Shown: piece after piece, positions 37,671-45,748 of the stretch | Position numbering within the stretch: position 1 is the stretch's first letter | How the letters are laid out: every line of letters begins with the position of its first letter | The notes under the pieces: generated by a model | Told to the model about the DNA's origin: nothing | Seen by the model: the letters and a program-made list of their open reading frames with translations, nothing else | Databases searched by the model: none | Assembly (NCBI GenBank): GCA_943788445.1 | Contig: CALSQH010000014.1 | Location: forward strand, 1 to 64,000 | Origin: an uncultured Pseudomonadales bacterium | GTDB lineage: Bacteria; Pseudomonadota; Gammaproteobacteria; Pseudomonadales; Porticoccaceae | DNA: 64,000 bases | Direction of reading: 5' to 3' | Translations under genes and position numbers: made by a program

Positions 37671-38690
37671 TTGAATTGCGCGGTTATTTTTGGTGGTACA
37701 GGCTTTATCGGCAGTTTTTTTGCGGTACATTTACTTGAAAAAGAGAATTTTGAAAAAGTTTATCTTTATGATCATGAGCTGATGTCTCAAAAGGAGTTCG
37801 CGTACAGAAAATCTATGGTTGCGAATTATCCTCAGATTATTGAAGTTGAAGGTGATGTCAGAGAGGCAATCAGTTGGCTGCCTGCTGAAAAGGTAACTCT
37901 TGTTGCCAATTTTGCAGCCGTTCATAGAGAGCCTGGGCACGAAGGTATTGAGTATTACACTACAAACTTGCTGGGTGCTGAAAATGTCTGTGCCTGGGCT
38001 GAAAAAGTTGATTGTAATAAAATGATCTTTACCAGCTCTATTGCTCCCTACGGTCCTAGTGAGGCGGTAAGAGATGAGTCTTCTTTGCCAGTTCCTGAGA
38101 CTGCTTACGGTGGATCAAAGCTTGCTGCAGAAAAGATTCATCAGGTTTGGCAGGCAGAAAATGTAACTGATAGGCAGCTTGTTATCGTTAGGCCGGGTGT
38201 GGTCTTTGGTCCTGGAGAGGGCGGTAATGTTTCTCGTCTAATTAAGGCTGTTCGAAAAAGGTACTTCCTTTATATGGGTAATCAAAAAACCCGCAAGGCC
38301 GGTACCTATGTCAAAGAACTTTGTTGTGCCATGATTTGGGTTTTAAATAGTGAAAAAGCAAAAACAGAGGGCGTGACGCTGTTTAATATGTCTATGAATC
38401 CTGGCCCTTCTATTGAAGAGTATGTAGATACCATTGCACGCGCATCAGAAATAAAAGTATGGGTGCCAGGATTGCCCAGCACACTGGTATTTATGATCGC
38501 TTACACAATAGACCTTTTTGCCAAGCCATTAGGCATTAAACATCCATTTAGTCCGGTTCGAATTAGAAAGTTGATTCGATCAAACAATATTATTCCTTCT
38601 TATCTGGCAAATAATGGTTATCCATACCAGTACACGCTTGATGATGCTTTCGCTGACTGGAAGAAAGATTGCCCAGAAGAATGGAAGTAA
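37671..38690 (+). CDS. NAD-dependent epimerase/dehydratase (SDR)
   Basis: Extended SDR of 339 aa related to the gene at 19.8 kb. Seen: VIFGGTGFIGSFFAVHL (Rossmann), NFAAVHREPGHEG, SSIAPYGPSE and YGGSKLAAEKIHQVW with YxxxK, then VIVRPGVVFGPGEGGNV. Start is TTG 37671 with TTAGAGGT at 37656-37663. It is followed within 41 bp by a PglC/WcaJ-like initiating sugar transferase, a pairing common where the epimerase prepares the nucleotide sugar for that transferase (for example UDP-QuiNAc or FucNAc types). Substrate is inferred. Expression may be affected by the octamer repeat upstream. Confidence 0.8.
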   Translation: MNCAVIFGGTGFIGSFFAVHLLEKENFEKVYLYDHELMSQKEFAYRKSMVANYPQIIEVEGDVREAISWLPAEKVTLVANFAAVHREPGHEGIEYYTTNLLGAENVCAWAEKVDCNKMIFTSSIAPYGPSEAVRDESSLPVPETAYGGSKLAAEKIHQVWQAENVTDRQLVIVRPGVVFGPGEGGNVSRLIKAVRKRYFLYMGNQKTRKAGTYVKELCCAMIWVLNSEKAKTEGVTLFNMSMNPGPSIEEYVDTIARASEIKVWVPGLPSTLVFMIAYTIDLFAKPLGIKHPFSPVRIRKLIRSNNIIPSYLANNGYPYQYTLDDAFADWKKDCPEEWK

Positions 38691-38731
38691 ACGCTTAAAA
38701 TTAAAACTAAAGATTGAGGCTATATCTATTT

Positions 38732-39466
38732 ATGAACGACATTGTTGATGATACAACGGAGCCAACTGAAGCTTTTCCATACTCTGCGCCTACTGAAGAG
38801 ATAAGATCAAAATTTGATCATATTTTCAAAATTAACGAGCCGCTTCCTGCACGTTTTTTTAAGACATTATTTGATAAGTTAGTTTCAGCTATTTTGCTAA
38901 CAGTAAGCCTGCCAATTTTACTTCTACTTAAGATTGCCTACGTTATTGAGGGAATATTAATTCCTGAAAATAAGGGCCCTATGTTCTTTTATTACTGGGG
39001 TATGAGTGGCGGTAAGAAAATGAAAAAGTGGAAGGTTCGCTTAATTAAGACCAAGTACATAGAGCCTGAAGGCGCCAAGCGACATGATTGGATTGCGTTC
39101 TCTGCTGAGTGGACTCCAGATAGTCGAACTCACGTAGGTGAGTTTGCTAAAAAATGGTATTTAGATGAGTTGCCTCAGTTTTGGAGTGTACTTATTGGTG
39201 ATATGAGCATTGTTGGTCCGCGGCCTCTATCGGTTCTACATTATGAGCGTGATAGAGCTCAGGGTAATGTCACTCGCTCGTTGTTAAAGGGTGGATTGTT
39301 AGGTCTTGGCCATATTAATAAAGGTACTTCTGAGATGGGTAATTCTGTCTATGAGTACGAGTATGTTGATGAATACCTTAATAGGTCATCCTTCGGTCTT
39401 TTAAAATTAGATTTATGGATTGTCTGGAAAGGGATTATTGTGATTTTGAAAGGTGGCGGGTACTAA
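38732..39466 (+). CDS. Initiating sugar transferase (monotopic PGT, PglC/WcaJ-like)
   Basis: Bacterial sugar transferase family enzyme that moves a sugar-1-phosphate to undecaprenyl phosphate. A re-entrant hydrophobic helix (KLVSAILLTVSLPILLLLKI, about residues 50-69) is followed by the catalytic core and the diagnostic YLDELPQFWSVLIGDMSIVG with PRPL (about residues 143-168). Only the core, without the N-terminal Wzx-like helices of WcaJ/WbaP, is present, so it is the short type. The usual KFRSM segment is divergent here (KKWKVRLIKTKY). ATG 38732 is used; an in-frame TTG 38714 is possible. A fourth potential initiator in the window. Confidence 0.85.
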   Translation: MNDIVDDTTEPTEAFPYSAPTEEIRSKFDHIFKINEPLPARFFKTLFDKLVSAILLTVSLPILLLLKIAYVIEGILIPENKGPMFFYYWGMSGGKKMKKWKVRLIKTKYIEPEGAKRHDWIAFSAEWTPDSRTHVGEFAKKWYLDELPQFWSVLIGDMSIVGPRPLSVLHYERDRAQGNVTRSLLKGGLLGLGHINKGTSEMGNSVYEYEYVDEYLNRSSFGLLKLDLWIVWKGIIVILKGGGY

Positions 39467-39619
39467 TCTTCCTAAACCATTGACTGAAGGATTTATAAAA
39501 CATTGTTTTATTGATCCGAGATTTAAATCATGCATAATGATTTTTAAATAATTGTATTTATGCTTTATATAAAGTTTATTTGTGGAATAAAAATTAACTG
39601 TCGTAAACAGAGGATTATC

Positions 39620-40840
39620 GTGAAAAAAACTATTTTTGTATTGGCATTTAGCTTGCTTTTGGTAGGCTGCCACCATGGTGATCTAGGTGAGAGTCCCGAC
39701 GTTACCGAACCAACCATAAGTGTGCCAAGTACTATTACTATTGCTGCTGTAGATGCATCAGGTACGCCTGTAACAGATGCATCTATAGCGGATTTCCTCA
39801 GTACTGTTTCAGCCCTAGATGGTAACGATGGTCCGGTTAACGTTTACAGTGATGCTCCTTCAGTTTTCCCTATTGGTGATACAACAGTAACCTTTACGGC
39901 TACAGATTTGTCATCTAATAAGTCTAGTGTTGTTGTGGTGGTGACTGTTGTAGATTTAACACCTCCGCTTCTTATCTTAGCTGATGATATTACTTTTCAA
40001 TCCTCTATGGTTGGTGGTGTTGTGGCTACTCGCTCCGAGATTGTAGATTTTCTAAATTCGGTATCTGCTGAAGATAATGTCGATGGCTCAGTCGAGGTGT
40101 CAAATGATGCACCCTCAGACTTTTTCCCCTTTGGTGAGACTCTCGTTGAATTTGTTGCCACAGATGCTTCGGGCAATACTGCTACAGCGACTGGTATTAT
40201 TACTGTGAATCTGGAAGTGAGACTGACTGACTTTAATCCGACAACCCAGATTACAGATGTGGACCGATTGCCTGCAACCTCTAATAATGGTGTGTTGGAT
40301 ACAGATTTAACCCCTAAACCGCTTAACTTGCAAAACCTCAAGAATGCACTTGTTGAGGGTGATTTCCACACGCCGGAAATCAATTCAGTGTTTGGTGGCA
40401 TACCCACAGGATCCGGTGCTGAAATGGCCACTATCAGTGTTTTTGATGGTTTTGATTCTAATAGAGATACCGGTGAGCGCTTTTTAGAGATTGATCTGGT
40501 GTTTAACTGGACAGCAGATGGTGAGACGCTACTGATCGATTTCCCCGCGCAAATTCTAAATGGACGCTATATAAATGCAATTGACACGGTTATTAACTTA
40601 ACGCTTGAAAACACGCAGGATAACTCTTTTACGATTACAAAAGAGGGTGTTAATTATGCTGAAAACTTTGACGAGAAATTCCTTGTCACTCTTGGAAAGC
40701 TCTCTGATATTCCTCTTGATGAGCTGTTAGATACTGGTATTTACACTTTTCAGTTAAAGTCGACACTGCCATTCGCTCTTGTTGACGGTTCTAGTGTCAC
40801 GGTGGTCGATGCCATTGTGGAAATCAAGCCCGAAGATTAG
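39620..40840 (+). CDS. HYR-domain lipoprotein
   Basis: Predicted exported lipoprotein, 406 aa from GTG 39620 (AGAGGA at 39609-39614). Signal and lipobox: KKTIFVLAFSLLLVGC. Two HYR-type immunoglobulin-like repeats follow: the first around PTISVPSTITIAA...DAPSVFPIGDTTVTFTATD, the second around LLILADDITFQ...DFFPFGETLVEFVATD. The C-terminal 200 residues, beginning VRLTDFNPTTQ, form a separate domain shared with the gene at 41.66 kb. HYR domains mediate adhesion or display in other proteins. It precedes an outer-membrane barrel gene by 9 bp. Role unknown; surface display is inferred. Confidence 0.75.
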   Translation: MKKTIFVLAFSLLLVGCHHGDLGESPDVTEPTISVPSTITIAAVDASGTPVTDASIADFLSTVSALDGNDGPVNVYSDAPSVFPIGDTTVTFTATDLSSNKSSVVVVVTVVDLTPPLLILADDITFQSSMVGGVVATRSEIVDFLNSVSAEDNVDGSVEVSNDAPSDFFPFGETLVEFVATDASGNTATATGIITVNLEVRLTDFNPTTQITDVDRLPATSNNGVLDTDLTPKPLNLQNLKNALVEGDFHTPEINSVFGGIPTGSGAEMATISVFDGFDSNRDTGERFLEIDLVFNWTADGETLLIDFPAQILNGRYINAIDTVINLTLENTQDNSFTITKEGVNYAENFDEKFLVTLGKLSDIPLDELLDTGIYTFQLKSTLPFALVDGSSVTVVDAIVEIKPED

Positions 40841-40849
40841 GTTTAAGCT

Positions 40850-41596
40850 ATGTACAGTAGATTTGTTGTTGGACTTACCCTTGCGCTGCTGTCTCAGCCA
40901 TCAGTAGCTATTGCGGAAAGTAAGATTGATTATTCTGCAGAGCTAATCGGCTCATACAGTGAAGCTAATAAGCGCATTGAGGTGGACAATAAGTTTGCCT
41001 CATTTCGCGCTGGTGGTGCTGGACTGCGTTTAGAAGCGGAGCACGATAAATACGGTATTGCTTACGGCAGTTTAGGTTTTGGCTATTCGCCCAAGGAAAC
41101 CGCCTCTTATTCAGGCTCTAGTCTTTCTGGCCCTGCTGATAGTATGTTCTACGGTGCTGGATATCGCTATGACTATAGGCTTAACCAACGTTATAAGGTT
41201 ATCTTGACCACGGACTACATTGCTCATGATATTTCTGCTGATATTTCTGGAGAGGCTCGAGGCCTTCCGGCAACAGCGACGGTAACGTCTGAGATGAGTC
41301 TTTTGGATATGATGGTTGCGCTTCGCTATACCGTTACTCGCGATATCCATGTTGTTTTTGGTGCTGGGTTACGCAAATGGGATTTGAATGCACTGGCTGA
41401 GGGAACTCTGGGCGATTCTATCGGTGCTACTAGTCAGGTCAGTGCCGATGGTACGGATCCAATTACCTATATTGGTGCTGAATTCAAGGTAAAAGGTGTG
41501 CCTGTTAAGGCCTATTATCGCCGCTCTCAATTAAAGGCTGATAATTCTCTGATAGTTCATGGGTTAGATATCCATATATCACTGCCACTTTTCTAA
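40850..41596 (+). CDS. Small outer-membrane beta-barrel protein
   Basis: 248-aa protein with signal peptide (MYSRFVVGLTLALLSQPSVA, cleavage near IAES). The mature chain alternates polar and hydrophobic residues in strands with Gly/Tyr/aromatic girdles (GYRYDYRLNQRYKVILTTDY) and ends LDIHISLPLF, a terminal aromatic as expected for barrel insertion. Size fits an 8- to 10-stranded OmpA/OmpW-like barrel. Sandwiched between two paralogous HYR lipoprotein genes, 9 bp after one and 59 bp before the other. Not otherwise recognised. Confidence 0.7.
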   Translation: MYSRFVVGLTLALLSQPSVAIAESKIDYSAELIGSYSEANKRIEVDNKFASFRAGGAGLRLEAEHDKYGIAYGSLGFGYSPKETASYSGSSLSGPADSMFYGAGYRYDYRLNQRYKVILTTDYIAHDISADISGEARGLPATATVTSEMSLLDMMVALRYTVTRDIHVVFGAGLRKWDLNALAEGTLGDSIGATSQVSADGTDPITYIGAEFKVKGVPVKAYYRRSQLKADNSLIVHGLDIHISLPLF

Positions 41597-41655
41597 AGGT
41601 TGTTTTTAAAGACTGCTTAACATTGAATATCTGATCAAATTACAAAGGTACCGAA

Positions 41656-43459
41656 TTGAAAAAGAGTATCTCGTTATTGTTAGCGCTGCTTTCCCTAACT
41701 GGTTGTGGGAGGAGGTGGCTCTGATACCTCATCTAAGCCTACCCCGGATCGCACAGCGCCAATTATAAGTGCGCCAATTTCTATTAGTGTTGCTGCTCAG
41801 AACGGCGCAGGTGCTGAAGCCAGCAATGCCGCCATCAGTACTTTTTTATCTGCCGTATCAGCTTCAGATAATGTTGATGGCAGTGTGGTTGTTAGCAATG
41901 ACGCCCCCACGGTTTTCCCTCTGGGCTTGACTACAGTGACTTTTAGCGCCTCTGATACAGCGGGCAATGAAGCTGTGCGGGTAACGCGAACAGTGACCGT
42001 CTTCGATGCCGATGCGCCAGTAATCACGTTGAATGGTCCTTCTTCAGTCAGTCTTGTTTACGGCACTGCTTTTGTCGATGGCGGAGCGACAGCGGAAGAT
42101 GCTGTCGATGGTTCCGTCAGTGTGACCACTCAGGGAGCTGTCGATGTTAATTCGATGGGAACCTATAGTTTGGTTTATTCGGCAGTTGATAGTGAAGGTA
42201 ATGCTGCGCTACAGGTAACCCGTTTTGTTACTGTTACTACATCAATAATTCCTAATAATATCGAGCCCTATATTTCTGAATATTCTGAGGGTTCGTTGAG
42301 TAATCGATATATTGAAATCTACAACGATTCTGACATCCCGTTAGCGTTGGCTGACTATGCTTTTGCCATGAGTGTGGATGGGGCAGATAGCGACGGTGCT
42401 TGGGATTTGTGGCGCGATTTTGATATAGCGGTATCTATAGGTGCAAAGTCGGTGTACACCCTCTGCCATGCAGATAGTGACGATAGAGTTAAAGCTGAGT
42501 GCGATATGTTGGTCGATAGCTTGCCCGATGGTAATGATGGTTTTGCGCTACTCAAAGGGTCTATTGATAATTATGCCGTATTGGATCGCGTCGGTGACTG
42601 GCGTTTGACCGCGCCGGCTAATGGTTGGGATGTCTGTGGCTACACTGGCGCAACCGCTGACCGAACGTTGATTAAAAAGCCGTTTATCGGTGGCTTGGCA
42701 GATTGGTCGGTCTCCGGCGGAAGCAATGCAGGGAATTGCGCCTGGTTGGTATTGGTTAAAGATGACTGGACTAATCTTGGACGACATAGCAGTATTGAAA
42801 ATCCCACTTTTGTCAGTGCATTTGAGTTGATTGGCACGACAGTGACACTGCAGGATTTTAATCCGCTGGATCAGTCGCTTGAGTTTGATGAGTTTGAGGG
42901 TTTGATAGAAAATGGCGCGGTGAGTTTTGATCTGCGCTCAGCACCGCTCAATCTGTTGAATTTAACCAATGTTGTTGATGGTGGTGTATTCCAGGATTCA
43001 GTCCTGAAGTTCCCCATTAATGGCGCTCTGCCATCAGCCGAGGATTCGGCGCTTGTTGATTTGTATATAACGACGGGTAATGATGGTATCCGAGATTCAA
43101 AGGAGTCTCAGTTGCACTGTCAGGTAGCATTAAATTGGCAGTCTAATGGGGTTGCCGCTTCTATTTCAGAGCCTCCCCAGGAAATTACTCTGGTGGTTAC
43201 AAAACCTAGTCTTGTAGCAACTACAGTCATAGGTGCGTTCGATATTTTTGAGGTTTCCTCAGCCGGCTTAGACAGTGAGGCTCAATTGGAGCTGAAGTTG
43301 CTGACTGCATTGAATGAGGCGGTAAAAATTGCGCCAGAGCTGCTGATGTCTCTATTGGTGCCGCGCAGACTTCACGTAAGGGTGGTTATTACCTTGCCGC
43401 TCAAAGATTCTAACGGCGTCGATGTAACTGAGTTTAATGCAATGATGCGAATTCTGTAA
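41656..43459 (+). pseudogene. HYR and lamin-tail-domain lipoprotein with +1 frameshift after the lipobox
   Basis: A lipoprotein signal starts at TTG 41656 (AAAGG 41644-41648): KKSISLLLALLSLTGC. Right after the lipobox Cys the frame hits a stop at 41722. Removing one G of 41707-41709 gives TGC-GGGGSDTSSKPTPD and joins the 584-residue frame that runs from 41705 to 43459. That part has an HYR repeat (SAPISISVAA...DAPTVFPLGLTTVTFSASD), a second Ig-like repeat, a lamin-tail-like domain (EPYISEYSEGSLSNRYIEIYN) and a C-terminal domain beginning VTLQDFNPLDQ that parallels the 39.6-kb protein. As read, the mature part has no export signal. Real mutation or sequence error. Confidence 0.72.
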
Positions 43460-43475
43460 TAGAGCTATCTTGTGC

Positions 43476-44537
43476 TCAGGCGCTAAGTCGTCTTATTGAT
43501 CGTGCAAACTTAAATGCATGCTGAAAGATAAATTTAAAATACATTGTGAACGTCAGCAAAAACAATCCAAATGAGATGGCGTCGTTCTGAGGCCATACTC
43601 TCTCCAGAAAAATGCCGACTCCGGCAATACTAGCAGCAGCAACAATAATTGTTACCAGAGCCTGTCGCTGACTGAGTCCACCGCGCATAAGAATATGATG
43701 TAGGTGGGTTCGATCGGCGTGGAACGGTGATTTCCCTTTGCGTATTCTACGTACCATGGTGCTGGTCATATCCATTAGCGGGATAGCCACAAGCCAGAGT
43801 GCTGTGGCGGGTCTTAAAACATTGCTCTCAGATTGTGAGAAATAAATAGTCGCAATGGCAACACTGCACCCCAAAAAGGTACTGCCGGCATCACCCATAA
43901 AGATTTTGTTTTTGGCAAATGGACGTATGGTTAGGTTAAAAACCAAAAATACCCCGATGGAGGTTGCCATATAGGCGAGCAGGGCGACTTCATTTTCAGC
44001 GGCTCTACCGTTGGCAAGAAATAGCAACGCTAGAAGCGAGACCAGCGTTAGCGATCCTGTAAGTCCATCGATTCCATCGACCATATTGTAGGCATTGCAG
44101 AGTCCAGTGATGGTTATTGCGGTAAACGGTATGGCGAGTAATCCAAGGCTGATGGCACCAAAGCCGGTTAGATTGCCCAGATCGCGAAGACAGACATCTC
44201 CTACAGTGGCTATGGTAACGCCCGCTATCAACTGCATGAGCAGGCGGTAATTGGGATGTACTGGGTAGCGGTCGTCGAGAGCACCCATAAACGTGACCAG
44301 TCCGCAGATAAGCGCGATACCGATAAAATGTTCGGGTAAGTTGAGGAACAGCACTGCGCAGAAAAGCACAGATAAATAAATTGAGATGCCGCCGATAAGG
44401 GGTATTGATCCAGTGTGGACTTTGCGATTGTCGGGGCGGTCTAGAAGACCCATAAAGTGAGAAAGGGGGATCAGCATTCTGGTCAGTAGAAAGCTGATAA
44501 TCGCAACTCCGGCGAGAGATGGCAGATACTGCATCAT
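43476..44537 (-). CDS. WecA-like undecaprenyl-phosphate GlcNAc-1-phosphate transferase
   Basis: PNPT-superfamily membrane enzyme of about 354 aa, closer to classical WecA than the two at 22.6-25.2 kb. Seen: PDNRKVHTGSIPLIGGISIY, GALDDRYPVHPNYRLLMQ (DDxx loop), NAYNMVDGIDGLTGSL, KIFMGDAGSTFLG and HADRTHLHHILMRGG. I start at Met at 44537 (TGGAG about 8 nt upstream); the open frame reaches back to 44663 into the tRNA gene, which cannot be coding. Convergent with the HYR gene, 16 bp between stops. Likely the housekeeping or heteropolymer initiator at the edge of the polysaccharide region. Confidence 0.9.
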   Translation of the reverse strand: MMQYLPSLAGVAIISFLLTRMLIPLSHFMGLLDRPDNRKVHTGSIPLIGGISIYLSVLFCAVLFLNLPEHFIGIALICGLVTFMGALDDRYPVHPNYRLLMQLIAGVTIATVGDVCLRDLGNLTGFGAISLGLLAIPFTAITITGLCNAYNMVDGIDGLTGSLTLVSLLALLFLANGRAAENEVALLAYMATSIGVFLVFNLTIRPFAKNKIFMGDAGSTFLGCSVAIATIYFSQSESNVLRPATALWLVAIPLMDMTSTMVRRIRKGKSPFHADRTHLHHILMRGGLSQRQALVTIIVAAASIAGVGIFLERVWPQNDAISFGLFLLTFTMYFKFIFQHAFKFARSIRRLSA

Positions 44538-44628
44538 ATGCTGTACTCCAGTAATTCCATTTAAAAGCCCTTTAATGGTACCTATTAGTCCTATCTGCGA
44601 TAGAAGTCCAATAGATACGCAATTAAAG

Positions 44629-44704
44629 TGGCTCCGCCTGCTGGGCTCGAACCAGCGACCCAATGATTAACAGTCATTTGCTCTACCAACTGAGCTAAGG
44701 CGGA
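44629..44704 (-). tRNA. tRNA-Asn (GUU)
   Basis: Reverse complement gives a 76-nt cloverleaf: acceptor TCCGCCT pairing AGGCGGA, D-arm with AGCTCAGTTGGTAGAGC, anticodon loop CTGTTAATC (anticodon GTT), T-arm GGTTCGAGCCC, and encoded CCA. Begins TCCGCCTTAGC. It lies between the WecA-like gene and the housekeeping region, upstream of wecA in the same direction. Confidence 0.97.
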
Positions 44705-45020
44705 ATCGTGTCTTTCTTGACAAGGCGCGCATTCTAGGCGGCATAAGGGGTAGAGTCAACATTTTATAGGCAGATAATTACGCCTTTTTTTGGTTGGTCT
44801 GCTCAGTCAGGTTAATCAGGGTGATGAGTCTAGGTATTGTGTTGTGAATATGCTGGAACTGTTTCAACTTTTTCGGTGTTGGATAAGTCCTTCGATAGTG
44901 ATGTCAGCGCTTATTTTTACCTACTGAAACTCATTTAAAGTCTTACAGTCTGTATAATCCGTACTATTCTGGATGTGGATTTTTAAGTAATGAGATGATT
45001 AAGGGACTGGCGCAGAGATT
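44705..45020. other. 316-bp gap between tRNA-Asn and mlaC-like gene
   Basis: No gene seen. It must hold the divergent promoters of the tRNA (minus) and mlaC/uvrB (plus). TTGACA-like CTTGACAAGG at 44716-44725 belongs to the tRNA side in neither clear orientation. A candidate -10 TATAAT-like TATAATCC occurs near 44953 upstream of the mlaC-like gene. No repeat or attachment-site duplication of the tRNA end is visible. Confidence 0.5.
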
Positions 45021-45746
45021 ATGGTGAATTTTTTTAAATTGTATATAAAGCTTATTTTGACTCTGCCTTGGATATTGTTAGGTGTGCAGTTGGGTTTTGC
45101 AGATAATGACAAGTCTGAGCTTGCTGAGGTTTTACCTGCAGAGCAGATTGTTTTGCAGCGCTTTGATCCTATGTTTAATCAGGTCAGCCTCGAGCTGACA
45201 AAAAATAAGCAGCATTATCTCAGCGATCCAGTTGCCTACGATGACTTTGTAAATCGGCTTCTTAAGCCGCTTTGGGATACTCAATCTACCAGTAGTGCGC
45301 TGATTGGTCGGCAACGTTTCGAAAAGCTTAGTGAAGCCGATAAGGCGGCTCTTGTCGATGCCGTCGACAATACCTTGCGGCGCTATGCCTTTGAGGGTCT
45401 TGAGCGCTACTCGGGTCAACTGTTTCGGGTTGTCGATGTGGTGGTTAATGAGCGTGCCAGTATGGGGTGGGTTCAGATTTTGATGGAGTCATCTCTAATA
45501 CCGGATCTGCATATAGATGTTTTGATCAAGCAGGTGGCAGAGGATAGCTGGAAGGCAGTTGACATTCGTTTTAAGGGCATTACTTATGTAGCTGTTAAGA
45601 AGCATAAATTTCGCGAGACAATTGAAGAGAAGGGCATAGGTGCGTTAATTAGCGATCTGCAGGCAAAGAACCGCAAATACTTTGTGGATATTTGCACTAA
45701 AGCCAATATTGTCAGCAGGGCGCCCTGCCCATCGCTGGTGAACTAG
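45021..45746 (+). CDS. MlaC/Ttg2D-family phospholipid-binding periplasmic protein
   Basis: 241-aa exported protein. Signal peptide about residues 1-27 ([17 protein letters not shown]). Mature part has the MlaC-type helical region ([45 protein letters not shown]) and the late strand [23 protein letters not shown] followed by [13 protein letters not shown]. MlaC shuttles phospholipids between outer- and inner-membrane Mla complexes. No mlaFEDB genes are in the window, so this is an orphan or stand-alone relative. It ends 2 bp before uvrB. Confidence 0.78.
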   Translation: MVNFFKLYIKLILTLPWILLGVQLGFADNDKSELAEVLPAEQIVLQRFDPMFNQVSLELTKNKQHYLSDPVAYDDFVNRLLKPLWDTQSTSSALIGRQRFEKLSEADKAALVDAVDNTLRRYAFEGLERYSGQLFRVVDVVVNERASMGWVQILMESSLIPDLHIDVLIKQVAEDSWKAVDIRFKGITYVAVKKHKFRETIEEKGIGALISDLQAKNRKYFVDICTKANIVSRAPCPSLVN

Positions 45747-45748
45747 GG

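Noticed and set aside
44537..44663. N-terminal extension of the WecA-like protein into the tRNA-Asn gene
   Set aside because: The frame is open by chance through the tRNA; family homology starts after the Met at 44537/44534.
44629..44704. tRNA-Asn as an integration site for the polysaccharide region
   Set aside because: No duplicated tRNA 3' end, integrase or attachment-like direct repeat was found at the other end of the region.
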